19,727 nt of DNA from Helicobacteraceae bacterium (GTDB taxonomy: Bacteria > Campylobacterota > Campylobacteria > Campylobacterales > Sulfurimonadaceae), in the NCBI GenBank assembly GCA_030613795.1, contig JAUWLG010000003.1, forward strand, positions 1 through 19,727, read 5' to 3'. The notes beneath the pieces are model-generated. The model was not told where the DNA came from. It did no database searches and saw nothing but the letters and a program-made list of their open reading frames with translations. Shown piece after piece: positions 1 to 7,830 of this stretch; position 1 is the first letter of the stretch, and every line of letters starts with the position of its first letter. The translations under genes and the position numbers were made by a program.

Positions 1-1203
1 AGGAATACTTCGCGTTCCGTCATCTATTCCTAAAAAGTCAGTAGAACCACCCTGGTAGTAGTTTCCTTGTGTACCGTCTAAGGCAGAGCTGTGTGCTTTT
101 AGTGCCAACTGCAGTTTGACATAATCTTCAGAGATGTCCTCTTTAGTACGGATATCGATGTAACCGCCAGCAAAGTTTCCTGGGATGTCTGCAGAGTAGG
201 TCTTTTGAACCTTCAAACTACCAATGATACCTGAAGGGAAGATATCCAGAGGGACAACCCTTTTGACCGGGTTTGGCGATGGCAGAGGCATAGAGTTCAA
301 TTCAACATTTGAGTAACGCTCACCTAGACCACGGATGTAGATGTTTTTACCATCGACTAATGTCACACCTGAGACACGCTTTAGTGCAGAAGCAGCATTA
401 GAATCACCTTTTTTAGCCATCTGCTCCGAACCTAAGATGTCGGCAATCGCGCTGCTGTTTTTCTTTTCAGCTGTCAATGAAGCGACACTGCCTTCGACCT
501 GTGGCGCTAAAACAACGAACTCATCAAGTTCCATAGAAGCCGGTGACATCTCGACAAATTTGTTGAGCGTCTCATTAGCTAAAACACTGACTTTGAGCGT
601 CTGTGAACTGAAATCGCTGTGAATGATAGAGATCGTCTGATTTCCTTCAGGAATATTGAGCTCAACATACCCTTTTTTGTCACTTTTAACATCTATTTTC
701 AGACCTTTGACAAAGATACGAGCATTCTGGATCGCTTGATCATCCTCAGATGAACGAAGTTGAATGGCAACAACCCCTTTAGCCTTAGTCTTGATCTCTT
801 CACTGCTTTTTTGTTCTGTACCCTTAGGTGTTTCTTCATCAATAAAAGCGATGCTGTCGTCTTTTTTCAAAGAGATAATAAGTTGTGACTCTTTGTTCTC
901 CTTGATCACAAAACTTTTTTTGACAAAGGCTTGCGGTTTTCCATCTTCTTTAGCAACAACTTGAAGCTGGTAGATACCTTGAGGTAGAACGGTATAAAGA
1001 AAACCATCTTTATCAGTGACAAATTCTGCATGTTTGTTAAATGCTGAAGGCATATCTATACGCGCAGCCTCATCTCGTTTAAAAATAACGATTGTTTGTT
1101 CAGCTAAGGGTTTACCCTCTTTGATCATATATAAAGAGAGTTCTCCCGTCGGTATTGCAAGCAGTGTTGATGCGAACATCATTAAAATCAGTAGTAGTCT
1201 CAT
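1..1203 (-). CDS. TonB-dependent outer-membrane receptor, N-terminal part (partial)
   Basis: The frame is open from the ATG at 1203 to the window edge (401 codons, no stop), so the C-terminal beta-barrel is missing. Residues 1-17 form a signal peptide (MRLLLILMMFASTLLAIP). Two beta-rich segments follow: about 20-115, and a carboxypeptidase-regulatory-like repeat at about 143-222. A likely TonB box is DEFVVLAP (227-234). The plug domain spans about 250-355, with ALKRVSGVTLVDG, IYIRGLGERY and AGGYIDIRTK. It probably imports a scarce substrate across the outer membrane using TonB energy; the substrate cannot be read from this part. The extended N-terminus resembles Oar-like receptors. The start overlaps the stop of the upstream TPR gene (ATGA, 1200-1203), so the two are translationally coupled. 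It is the last visible gene of the TonB operon. Confidence 0.9.
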   Translation of the reverse strand, partial: MRLLLILMMFASTLLAIPTGELSLYMIKEGKPLAEQTIVIFKRDEAARIDMPSAFNKHAEFVTDKDGFLYTVLPQGIYQLQVVAKEDGKPQAFVKKSFVIKENKESQLIISLKKDDSIAFIDEETPKGTEQKSSEEIKTKAKGVVAIQLRSSEDDQAIQNARIFVKGLKIDVKSDKKGYVELNIPEGNQTISIIHSDFSSQTLKVSVLANETLNKFVEMSPASMELDEFVVLAPQVEGSVASLTAEKKNSSAIADILGSEQMAKKGDSNAASALKRVSGVTLVDGKNIYIRGLGERYSNVELNSMPLPSPNPVKRVVPLDIFPSGIIGSLKVQKTYSADIPGNFAGGYIDIRTKEDISEDYVKLQLALKAHSSALDGTQGNYYQGGSTDFLGIDDGTRSIP

Positions 1204-2345
1204 AATTCACATTCCCAAGAGTTGTTTTGGCATTTTTCCATGTTTTTACGCAGTTCTGTCGCTTTTTCAAAAAGATCAGGACGTGTCAGCTCTCTGAGCT
1301 GTGCTTCACTTTTTTCAAAATCAGAGGTCATATAGTAGGCATATGCCAAGGCATAACGAATGTTCTCATCTTCAAGAAGACCACTACGCTCCAGCGCACT
1401 GTCAGTTGCCACAACACGCTCATACTCACCAAATTCAAGGTAAATAGCAATGCGCTGTTTATACTTCTCTTTAGTGTCGTTAAGCTGCGCGTTTTTATAC
1501 AGTGCCAAAGTAAACTCACGGGCACGACGCAGCATCTCTGATGCCTCTTTAGTGTATTTGGCATCTTCAATCGACGCTTGATCAAACAGGTTTGCCGCAG
1601 TCTGGATCATCTCTTGGTCGAGATATAGGTGTGCCAACATCACTGTAATGTCCGCATTGTCTAAGAACTTTAGATTCCCCTCTTCAGCCAAGATCGTCGC
1701 TTTAGATGTCGCACCACTTTTTCGAAATGCTCCAATAAATGATAAATACGTTTTCACATTAGGTTTTTCATTTGCAAAGTAGATCTCTGCATCTTCTAGC
1801 GCACTCTGATAGAGCTCAAGCTCGACGAAGTAGTTAAAACGCTGTTTATAGATACCGTAATACTCAGGAAACCTTTTAAGTGTTTTTGCCAATGTATCTA
1901 ACGCTTCAGTTTTTTGCTCAAGTTTCCAGTGACACTCTGCTCTCAATGTCAGAAGCTTTGGTTTTGCCGTAGCAACGTCACCAGCCTTATCCAAGGCATC
2001 GATCGTCGCTTCGTAATCGCGAAGTTTAAAGTTGTTCTGCGCGATGTAGAGGTAGATCGTCGGTTCTGTCTGCCCGCTTTCGATCGCTTTATAAAACTGC
2101 TCGTTAGCCACTGTGTAAAGCTGCTGTTTCGTAAAGATCAGACCTTTAATCGTGTAGTAGAGTACAAAGTCAAAATCTTTTTGCGTTGTATCTGCTTCGT
2201 TCAGTGTCTCTGCTGCACGTGCATAATGGCCGTCTTTCATCAATAGTGCCGCTAAAGCGACATGGTCAATCTCATCGCTGTTACTCTTTTCAGCAGCAAA
2301 GATCGTCAGTTGTAAAGCGGTTAATAGTATAAAAAATAATTTCAT
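1200..2345 (-). CDS. Secreted TPR-repeat protein of the TonB operon
   Basis: This 381-residue protein begins with a signal peptide (MKLFFILLTALQLTIFAA) and is then almost entirely helical, with repeated TPR-like pairs such as ALLMKDGHYARAAETL, AQNNFKLRDYEATIDAL and ALAYAYYMTSDFEKSEAQL. No catalytic motif is visible. TPR proteins act as protein-binding scaffolds. A periplasmic TPR protein sits at the same place, after tonB, in DUF3450/ExbB/TonB clusters of marine gammaproteobacteria, so a role as an accessory of the TonB complex or its receptor is inferred. It starts 10 bp after the tonB stop and its stop overlaps the receptor start. ATG is preceded by an AGAGAAG purine stretch. Confidence 0.85.
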   Translation of the reverse strand: MKLFFILLTALQLTIFAAEKSNSDEIDHVALAALLMKDGHYARAAETLNEADTTQKDFDFVLYYTIKGLIFTKQQLYTVANEQFYKAIESGQTEPTIYLYIAQNNFKLRDYEATIDALDKAGDVATAKPKLLTLRAECHWKLEQKTEALDTLAKTLKRFPEYYGIYKQRFNYFVELELYQSALEDAEIYFANEKPNVKTYLSFIGAFRKSGATSKATILAEEGNLKFLDNADITVMLAHLYLDQEMIQTAANLFDQASIEDAKYTKEASEMLRRAREFTLALYKNAQLNDTKEKYKQRIAIYLEFGEYERVVATDSALERSGLLEDENIRYALAYAYYMTSDFEKSEAQLRELTRPDLFEKATELRKNMEKCQNNSWECEL

Positions 2346-2355
2346 TGTTCTTCTC

Positions 2356-2991
2356 TTATTGTAGATCGAATCTGATCTTCTGTTTTGCCCACACTTTTAC
2401 AGGCTGACCTTTGTACTGCGCGGGTGTAAAGCTCCAGCCGCGAACACCCGCTTCTGCCACCTCGTCAAAGACACCTGCCGGTTCCGACTGAAGGACTTTG
2501 ACCTTTTCAACACGACCGCTTTTACTGATAAGCAAGTTCATCAGGACATAACCTGTAACACCGTTTTTACGCGCTGCTTTTGGATATTCCATCGCAGAGC
2601 GCTGTGCAGGTTTGGGTTTGACATCAACAGATTCACCTGTCATGACAACATCTTTACCAATATCTCCCAAAAGAGCATCGTCCATACCTGTGTCATCACT
2701 CATAAAGGCATCAAGACCAGTGTCAATACCACCTAGATTAGAACTTAGGTTTGGCGTTGGTGCAGAGCGTTTTATCTGCGCTTTTTTCGGTTTTGGTTTT
2801 GGTTTTGGCTTCGGTTTTGGCTTCGGCTTGACCACTTTTTGGATCTCAAAGTTCGCTGCAGTCTCTTTTTTCTTTGTCTCGTGAACACCGCCGGCTTCGT
2901 TCATAACGATGACGGTACCAAAAACAAAGACAACACCAAAGACCATCCATAAAATGGACTTGATGTAGGTCACAAGTGTTGGTTTACGCAC
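2356..2991 (-). CDS. tonB: Energy transducer TonB
   Basis: This 211-residue protein has the classical TonB layout. One N-terminal membrane anchor lies at about residues 12-30. A periplasmic Lys-Pro spacer follows, with seven KP dipeptides at 55-68, then an acidic, Gly-rich linker (85-125). The C-terminal TonB domain spans about 135-211, with YPKAARKNGVTGYVLMNLLI, GWSFTPAQYKGQPV and the terminal strand KQKIRFDL. It carries proton-motive energy from ExbB/ExbD to outer-membrane receptors. The start is GTG at 2989-2991, one base after the exbD stop, so it is probably coupled to exbD translation. The KP region is encoded by seven tandem hexamers. The receptor two genes downstream is the obvious partner. 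Confidence 0.95.
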   Translation of the reverse strand: MRKPTLVTYIKSILWMVFGVVFVFGTVIVMNEAGGVHETKKKETAANFEIQKVVKPKPKPKPKPKPKPKKAQIKRSAPTPNLSSNLGGIDTGLDAFMSDDTGMDDALLGDIGKDVVMTGESVDVKPKPAQRSAMEYPKAARKNGVTGYVLMNLLISKSGRVEKVKVLQSEPAGVFDEVAEAGVRGWSFTPAQYKGQPVKVWAKQKIRFDLQ

Positions 2992-2992
2992 C

Positions 2993-3397
2993 TTAACCGA
3001 CCTCTTTTTTAGTTGCTACGGCAACATCTTGTGCGCCTGAAAGACGACATTGGTCAACAACATCGATCAGTTTATCGACTGAGATGGAATCATCCGTTAT
3101 GACTAAGACAGATTTTTCTGTTGCCGCGCGGAGCATGTCACGCAGTTTTCCCTGGATCGACCAGGTCTTAACCGGTTGACCATCAACATAAGTCTCACCT
3201 GTATTGTCAATGTAGACACGAATGACCTTTGATGAAGCACGAGAGGCTGATGAAGCACCCGGACGTTCAAGGTCGAGCTTCATATCTTTGGTAAAAGTCG
3301 AGCTCACCATAAAAAAGATCAACAAGATAAAGACCATGTCGATCAGTGGTGACATGTCAACATCGCTGACCTGCTCTTTTTTTCTTCTAAACTTCAT
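2993..3397 (-). CDS. exbD: Biopolymer transport protein ExbD
   Basis: This 134-residue ExbD/TolR protein has a basic cytoplasmic start (MKFRRKKEQ) and one transmembrane helix at about 15-38, with the conserved proton-path aspartate D20 in MSPLIDMVFILLIFFM. A periplasmic domain follows with the typical YIDNTGETYVDG and VDQCRLSGAQDVAVAT segments. It works with ExbB as the proton-driven motor for TonB in the inner membrane. The gene overlaps exbB by 11 bp and is one base upstream of tonB. AAGGAAGA lies just upstream of the ATG. The full family length is present. Confidence 0.95.
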   Translation of the reverse strand: MKFRRKKEQVSDVDMSPLIDMVFILLIFFMVSSTFTKDMKLDLERPGASSASRASSKVIRVYIDNTGETYVDGQPVKTWSIQGKLRDMLRAATEKSVLVITDDSISVDKLIDVVDQCRLSGAQDVAVATKKEVG

Positions 3398-4004
3398 GCT
3401 CTTCCTTTATATTCTCTATACATAATATGTCTTTGATCTGCTCTAGTTCGAGCTCCATCACATGACTGCGACGGTCTAGTAGACGGCCGATGATGACACC
3501 TGGAACGGCAACGACCAGTCCTAGCTGTGTTGTAAACAGTGCCTGTGAAATACCGCCTGCAATACCACCTGTCTGTGAAAATAGTGAGGCTGATGCTAAA
3601 GAGTCAAAAGTCTCTATCATCCCGATCACTGTTCCCAAAAGACCAATTAGTGGTGCAATAGCTACAAGTGTCATCACCATTTTTGAGTACTGTTTGATCT
3701 CTACTTCATAGCCATAGAACTTATCATCGATCAGTTTACGCGCTGTTTTCGCACAAGATTCAACTTCAACGATCTCCATGCCGTCTTGGATAGCACTGTC
3801 GATGATACCAACGACCTTAGTACGCTTCTGCTCGTTGTACTTACGAATAAGTGTTCGTACACTTTTTTTAGAACCGCGTTTAAGAGTATGAAAACGGAAC
3901 CCCAGTCCAAACCACAAAAACATCGCGGTAAAAAGAAGTGGCCACATGACAAAGCCACCGCTGTTCATGTAGTCAAAAAAGCCCTCTAGGTAAATGCCTA
4001 TCAT
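3387..4004 (-). CDS. exbB: ExbB, short form (MotA/TolQ/ExbB proton channel)
   Basis: This 205-residue protein has three predicted membrane helices: near residues 17-35, 110-132 (VAIAPLIGLLGTVIGMIETF) and 152-175 (ALFTTQLGLVVAVPGVIIG). A cytoplasmic helical region lies between the first two. It is the core ExbB type, forming the ring channel around ExbD. Its start overlaps the stop of the longer ExbB paralogue by one base (TAATG at 4002-4006), and its stop lies inside exbD. The presence of two ExbB-type proteins in one operon matches the TonB2/TtpC systems of Vibrio and Shewanella, where the longer paralogue is an extra component. That match is from general knowledge of the family. Confidence 0.93.
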   Translation of the reverse strand: MIGIYLEGFFDYMNSGGFVMWPLLFTAMFLWFGLGFRFHTLKRGSKKSVRTLIRKYNEQKRTKVVGIIDSAIQDGMEIVEVESCAKTARKLIDDKFYGYEVEIKQYSKMVMTLVAIAPLIGLLGTVIGMIETFDSLASASLFSQTGGIAGGISQALFTTQLGLVVAVPGVIIGRLLDRRSHVMELELEQIKDILCIENIKEEHEV

Positions 4005-5317
4005 TACTTCTGCTTGTTATACTCGTTGATCAAGTGAAGCGCTGAGTGTTCCATCGAATCTTTGATCTTCTCAGCCCATGCACTTAGCATGTTGCCTACA
4101 AGTAACATCGGAATAGCCACGATAAGACCTAGTTCCGTTGTTACAAGTGCTATCGAGATACCACCTGAAAGAAGTTTTGGATCGCCTGTTCCAAACTCGG
4201 TGATGATGTCAAAGGTCGCGATCATTCCCGTTACTGTTCCTAAAAGACCCAGCAGTGGTGCAACAGCAGCAATAACCATAATGGCAGAACCAAAACGGTC
4301 AAGACGACTGCTCTCATGCATGATCGACTCCATAACAACATCTTCAACATGCTCTCGTTCTGCATCAAGGTTACGAACCGTCGCTTTAAGAACACGTGCT
4401 GTCGCACCACTTTTCTCTTTAAGATAAGCCAGTGCTTTCTCTTGACCGCCGTCTAAAAGTTCAACAAGTGTTGCTTTTGCCAATGGTCCCGTCGCTGAGT
4501 TAGAACCAACCAAAAAGATAGTTCTAAAGAGCGCCAACAGTAGACCAAACAGACCAAGACCAATAATGACCCAACCAATGATCCCACCTGAGTCGATCAC
4601 AGAGTAAACTGTCTTCTCGATCTTATCTTCGATCTCTTTTGTGCTGTTTTCATAGATAAAGATATGAAGTGTCTCTGGCATCTGAGACTTAGCCAACATT
4701 GTTGCTGTCTCAACAGCAGTTGGCTCATCATAAAGTTTAAACTTGTTCTCACCAGCCGGTACTAAAGCACCTGCATTGGTACCATCGATACCGAATTGTG
4801 CGATGTTACCAACTTTAACAACCGTACCCAACTTCTCAGTACCGTCATTAAGGTAGAACGGTGCCTTAGTCACTTCGATTGTCGAAAGTTGTTTGATCAG
4901 AAGGTCTGACTTTTCAAAGATCGTTTTAAGTGCTGTTTGATAGTTCTCTTTATCTACTTCGATCTTAATACCGTAAGGTGTAAGTGCTGATTGGGCCTGA
5001 AGAACAACGGCTTCGACTATAGAGACATCATCACTTACATTTTGTGCATTTTGCTGAGAAAGATAAAGCAAGTCATTCAACTTTTCACTTTTATTCTGTC
5101 TTGAAAGCACTCTGTTTTGAAGTGTATTAAGCTCATCTTTTGCTGCTTTAATCTTTTGAGCGCTGTCTGTCTTAACACGTTCTAAACGCTTAATCAACAT
5201 GTTCTTTTGTGCTTTCATAAAAGCAAACTCTTTAGCATAAGCACGGTCAAGTTGTGTGTCAGTCGCACCAAACAAAGTAGTAGCAAGCAAAAGTAGTGTT
5301 AATAGTAATTTTTTCAT
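4004..5317 (-). CDS. Long ExbB paralogue with periplasmic coiled coil (TtpC-like)
   Basis: This 437-residue protein is about twice the length of plain ExbB. It has a signal peptide (MKKLLLTLLLLATTLFGA) and then a Lys/Glu/Gln-rich coiled coil at about 20-130. A small globular periplasmic part follows (150-235), then a MotA/TolQ/ExbB module at about 240-435. Its hallmark segments are SGGIIGWVIIGLGLFGLLLA, APLLGLLGTVTGMIATFDII and GISIALVTTELGLIVAIPML. In Vibrio TonB2 systems such a protein (TtpC) is needed in addition to ExbB and ExbD, so the same role is inferred. Both neighbouring junctions are one-base TAATG overlaps, implying fixed stoichiometry with the DUF3450 protein and the short ExbB. 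Confidence 0.9.
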   Translation of the reverse strand: MKKLLLTLLLLATTLFGATDTQLDRAYAKEFAFMKAQKNMLIKRLERVKTDSAQKIKAAKDELNTLQNRVLSRQNKSEKLNDLLYLSQQNAQNVSDDVSIVEAVVLQAQSALTPYGIKIEVDKENYQTALKTIFEKSDLLIKQLSTIEVTKAPFYLNDGTEKLGTVVKVGNIAQFGIDGTNAGALVPAGENKFKLYDEPTAVETATMLAKSQMPETLHIFIYENSTKEIEDKIEKTVYSVIDSGGIIGWVIIGLGLFGLLLALFRTIFLVGSNSATGPLAKATLVELLDGGQEKALAYLKEKSGATARVLKATVRNLDAEREHVEDVVMESIMHESSRLDRFGSAIMVIAAVAPLLGLLGTVTGMIATFDIITEFGTGDPKLLSGGISIALVTTELGLIVAIPMLLVGNMLSAWAEKIKDSMEHSALHLINEYNKQK

Positions 5318-6075
5318 TATTTCACCTCCGTAACAACAAGCGCATTAGGCAGTGTGAAGTAACCTGTACGTATCTGTTTTTTAAATGCATCAAAGATAGA
5401 AGCGATCTGTGTTTTCTCTTCCTTGCCAAGAACCTGCTTATAACTCCAGCCCTCCTGTTCTTTTACAACGTAACCCATCTCATCGTTAGGTGTTTTGAAA
5501 AACATCATCATCGTTCCGACACGTGCCACTTCAGCAAGACGGTCTTGCCCATTAAGTGTAATCGTCTGTTTGAAGATACCGTTCTCTTTACTCATACGGA
5601 TTGCATCACCATATGAGTTCCAAGCCAAGGCCAGCCCTTTTTGTGCTGTAATCTCATCGTTTTCAACCTGCTTTTGAATACGCTGTATATCCGCAATACG
5701 ATCGTCCGTTTTAAAAGGGATCTGCGTCTGGATATTTTTTTCCAATATAGCAAGTGCCTCAAGAACAAGAGGTTTCAGACCGACAGAGTTTTTACCTGCC
5801 TCTTTAACCTCTTTTTTTACTTTGCTCATCTCTACAGTCAGCTGCTTGATACGAAGGTCTTCTCTGGCGATAAGTGCTTCAAGATCATTTTTTTGCATAC
5901 GAAGTGACTTCATAGAGCCTTTGTAAGCATCTTTTTCATCAGCGATAGCGCTGTCAAGCTGTTCGACTTCTGCACGAAGTTTCATCAACGATTCCGCCAT
6001 ATTGTCACTGTTCGCCATCAACGACGTACCAGCGATCAACAAAGTCAAAGCAATGTTTTGCATTTTTGTAGACAT
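5317..6075 (-). CDS. DUF3450 family periplasmic coiled-coil protein, first gene of the TonB operon
   Basis: An in-frame GTG lies at 6093, but the ATG at 6075 is preferred: GGAGAA sits 5 nt upstream of it, and it gives a clean signal peptide (MSTKMQNIALTLLIAGTSLMA). The mature protein is about 230 residues. A long charged coiled coil spans about 25-115 (MKLRAEVEQLDSAIADEKDA and onward). A compact C-terminal domain includes GTMMMFFKTPNDEMGYVVK. DUF3450 proteins are known from the head of TonB/ExbB/TtpC operons; their biochemical role is not established. A contact with the coiled coil of the long ExbB is inferred from their one-base overlap and similar shape. Four GTWAC repeats lie about 65 nt upstream. 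Confidence 0.88.
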   Translation of the reverse strand: MSTKMQNIALTLLIAGTSLMANSDNMAESLMKLRAEVEQLDSAIADEKDAYKGSMKSLRMQKNDLEALIAREDLRIKQLTVEMSKVKKEVKEAGKNSVGLKPLVLEALAILEKNIQTQIPFKTDDRIADIQRIQKQVENDEITAQKGLALAWNSYGDAIRMSKENGIFKQTITLNGQDRLAEVARVGTMMMFFKTPNDEMGYVVKEQEGWSYKQVLGKEEKTQIASIFDAFKKQIRTGYFTLPNALVVTEVK

Positions 6076-6102
6076 GGATTCTCCATTAGGCACAAAAAAA
6101 TG

Positions 6103-6108
6103 CCTATA
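6103..6108 (-). promoter_or_regulatory. Candidate -10 box of the TonB operon
   Basis: TATAGG on the minus strand lies 27 nt upstream of the ATG at 6075 and 32 nt from the nearest GTWAC repeat. No good -35 is visible. It is weaker than the consensus; its spacing matches that of the lipoprotein promoter exactly. The short leader contains a 5-bp inverted repeat (AGGCA/TGCCT, 6088-6105) with an A-rich loop. Confidence 0.4.
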
Positions 6109-6140
6109 AATTTTAGATGTTGGAATAATAAGCGAGAGGG

Positions 6141-6178
6141 GTTACGCATGCGTTACTTATATGCAACATTTTGGTTAC
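6141..6178 (-). promoter_or_regulatory. Fourfold 11-bp GTWAC repeat upstream of the TonB operon
   Basis: GTTAC begins at 6141, 6152 and 6174, and GCAAC at 6163, so the starts are exactly 11 bp apart. This spacing is typical of tandem OmpR/PhoB-type response regulator binding. GTWAC reads the same on both strands, so orientation is ambiguous. The last pair (6162-6179) has the same ATTTTG spacer as the pair upstream of the response regulator gene at 7923. Confidence 0.65.
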
Positions 6179-6218
6179 ATTGAGAAGAAAAGGAGGAGTT
6201 GAAGAGGAATGAACCATC

Positions 6219-6255
6219 TCAAAAGCCCTTCGTATAGGCTTTTGATCTGTTTTTT
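6219..6255 (+). terminator. Hairpin with T run, plus strand
   Basis: A 9-bp stem, TCAAAAGCC (6219-6227) with GGCTTTTGA (6237-6245), carries a 9-nt loop. Four bases later a run of six T follows (6250-6255). It has terminator shape for plus-strand transcription, yet no plus-strand gene precedes it. The T run is slightly far from the stem. Confidence 0.35.
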
Positions 6256-6451
6256 AATTGTTTCTGAATTGTTACAGTAAGTACTCTTTACGTTCTACGG
6301 CCACTGTTTTTAAACCATTTTCAACACTAATAGAGTTAACACCTGGTCCATATACATTAAGATCAATCTCACTCATGTTGGAAATAGAAGTTTGGTTCGT
6401 ACTGAGTTGATAGTTTAATAAAAAAAAGTAAGGTACATAGAATTGAGAGGC

Positions 6452-6472
6452 TATAGAGGCAAAGCCTCTATA
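6452..6472 (-). terminator. Stem-loop downstream of the lipoprotein gene
   Basis: A perfect 9-bp inverted repeat, TATAGAGGC and GCCTCTATA with a 3-nt loop, lies 18 bp beyond the TAA at 6491. No T run follows it on the minus strand, so it may be a 3'-end stabilising hairpin or a weak terminator. Confidence 0.45.
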
Positions 6473-6490
6473 AAAAGTATATGAAGATGA

Positions 6491-7660
6491 TTAAAATGAT
6501 GTAAATGTATTACCTATACCAGATGTCATCGCAGTATTAAGTTCAGTTGTACCAGTATCAGCAGTTGTTCCATCTTTTTTGTTCGCTTGAACATTAATAA
6601 ATGCACTACCTTTTACTGCAACATTTTCAAACACTGGAGCTGCATAAACACCTTCAGCATTTGTAAGGCCTGCACCTAGATTTGCTTCAGGAGACTCTGT
6701 CATGTCAATCGTACCATTTTTGATAGTAGCCGTTACATCAAGGTCTTTGAAGTAGATACCACCTTCTTTTTTCTGGTTTACAGAAGCAGTAAGGCTGAAT
6801 CCATCAAGTGTCCAGTCTGTACGTTGTTTAGTCGCGTCACCACCATTTGTCATTTCGATAAGCGCAGCACCTGGCTCAGTCTGCACAACAGTAAGGTTTG
6901 TTACTGTACCGTGGTAACCGCTGTCAACGTCAAATCCATCATCCTGAGCGCCAGTGATAGAGATGTGATTAAGTTCAACTGCTCCACCCCAGAGCTCAAC
7001 ACCATCATCACCTGAATCTACGATCGTGATGTTATCAACTTTTGTTCCTGTACCGACACCACATAGAGAAAGACCATTAACCTCTTTGTCCGGTGCTACT
7101 GCGTATCCAGAGTTAAGGATCTTAACATGGTTAAGGACACCGCTGTTGTCTGCATCATCAGTTCCACCGTAAGCGAAATCTGCATCTGACTCATCAACTT
7201 CGTAACGAATAGTATCAGCCTCATTTGTTACTGCATTACCAAGTAGTGTCACACCACCCCACTGGCCTGCACCTGCTGGAGCACCTTCACAAGCAGCTTC
7301 AGAAGTAAATACAATTGGTTCAGCTTCTGTTCCGTTAGCGTTGATCTTAGCACCTTGAGTTACGATCAAATATGCTTGTGATTCACCACAGATCTTTACA
7401 CCTGGCTCGATAGTCAATGTAGCATTGTTTTTGATTTTTACTTTATTGCCAGCAAGCTTCACTGGACTGTCAGCTAGTGTCAATGTTCTATCAGCAATGA
7501 TCTCACCTTGAAGTGTTGCACCGTAGACAACAGATGGAGGAGGAGTAGTACCTGTAGAACCACCATCATCAGAAGAACTACCACATCCTGAGAATGTTAA
7601 TAATGCCGCTGTAAGGCTACTTAATGCGATTGTCGATACGAATTTTTTATTCATTGCCAT
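6491..7660 (-). CDS. Surface or periplasmic beta-helix lipoprotein
   Basis: This 389-residue protein has a lipoprotein signal ending in FSGC (Cys26), followed by a Ser/Asp/Gly/Thr/Pro linker. The rest has the look of a right-handed parallel beta-helix: repeated short strands with Asn and Gly turns, for example VKLAGNKVKIKNNATLTIEP, VDNITIVDSGDDGVELWGGA and LNHISITGAQDDGFDVDSGY. Cysteines lie in KICGES, EAACEG and LSLCGVG. Similar lipoproteins accompany TonB receptors in other bacteria; the function is unknown. A strong AAGGAG lies 7 nt upstream of the first ATG, which fixes the start. It lies upstream of, and runs in the same direction as, the TonB operon, and carries the same 11-bp repeat element upstream. 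A substrate-binding or surface-capture role is inferred only. Confidence 0.75.
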   Translation of the reverse strand: MAMNKKFVSTIALSSLTAALLTFSGCGSSSDDGGSTGTTPPPSVVYGATLQGEIIADRTLTLADSPVKLAGNKVKIKNNATLTIEPGVKICGESQAYLIVTQGAKINANGTEAEPIVFTSEAACEGAPAGAGQWGGVTLLGNAVTNEADTIRYEVDESDADFAYGGTDDADNSGVLNHVKILNSGYAVAPDKEVNGLSLCGVGTGTKVDNITIVDSGDDGVELWGGAVELNHISITGAQDDGFDVDSGYHGTVTNLTVVQTEPGAALIEMTNGGDATKQRTDWTLDGFSLTASVNQKKEGGIYFKDLDVTATIKNGTIDMTESPEANLGAGLTNAEGVYAAPVFENVAVKGSAFINVQANKKDGTTADTGTTELNTAMTSGIGNTFTSF

Positions 7661-7688
7661 TTGAAGGCTCCTTGAGTAATTTGAACGT

Positions 7689-7694
7689 ATTATA
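7689..7694 (-). promoter_or_regulatory. -10 box of the lipoprotein gene
   Basis: A consensus TATAAT on the minus strand lies 28 nt upstream of the ATG at 7660 and 32 nt from the GTWAC repeat pair at 7726-7743. The -35 region (near 7712-7717, GTTTTG) is poor, as expected for an activator-dependent or campylobacterial promoter. Confidence 0.55.
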
Positions 7695-7725
7695 AAAGTC
7701 TTCGATTACATCAAAACTACCATTG

Positions 7726-7743
7726 TGTAACAATTGGGTTACA
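7726..7743. promoter_or_regulatory. GTWAC repeat pair upstream of the lipoprotein gene
   Basis: TGTAAC-N6-GTTACA is a perfect 18-bp dyad. It equals two GTWAC units 11 bp apart (7727 and 7738). It lies 65 nt upstream of the lipoprotein start, almost exactly the distance seen for the TonB operon. Confidence 0.6.
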
Positions 7744-7830
7744 AATTTGATCAATCTCTTTATATATAATGTATGCTGTTCTTATATTAATTCTCTTGCA
7801 AAAGAAACCAAAATACTTCAGAAGCCAGTT

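Larger units (their letters stand above)
6180..6490. other. Gene-poor intergenic stretch between the TonB operon promoter and the lipoprotein gene
   Basis: About 310 bp without a clear gene. It contains a perfect 9-bp hairpin close to the lipoprotein stop (6452-6472) and a second 9-bp hairpin with a T run on the plus strand (6219-6255). On the minus strand, a reading frame is open for 72 codons in frame with and directly after the lipoprotein stop, ending at 6272. On the plus strand, a possible 23-codon frame lies at 6209-6280. Neither short frame is supported well enough to call as a gene. Confidence 0.6.

Noticed and set aside
2789..2830. Seven tandem hexamers (GGTTTT/GGCTTC)
   Set aside because: They encode the Lys-Pro spacer of TonB and need no other explanation.
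6076..6093. GTG start six codons upstream for the DUF3450 gene
   Set aside because: GGAGAA lies inside this extension at the right spacing for the ATG at 6075, and the signal peptide starts there.
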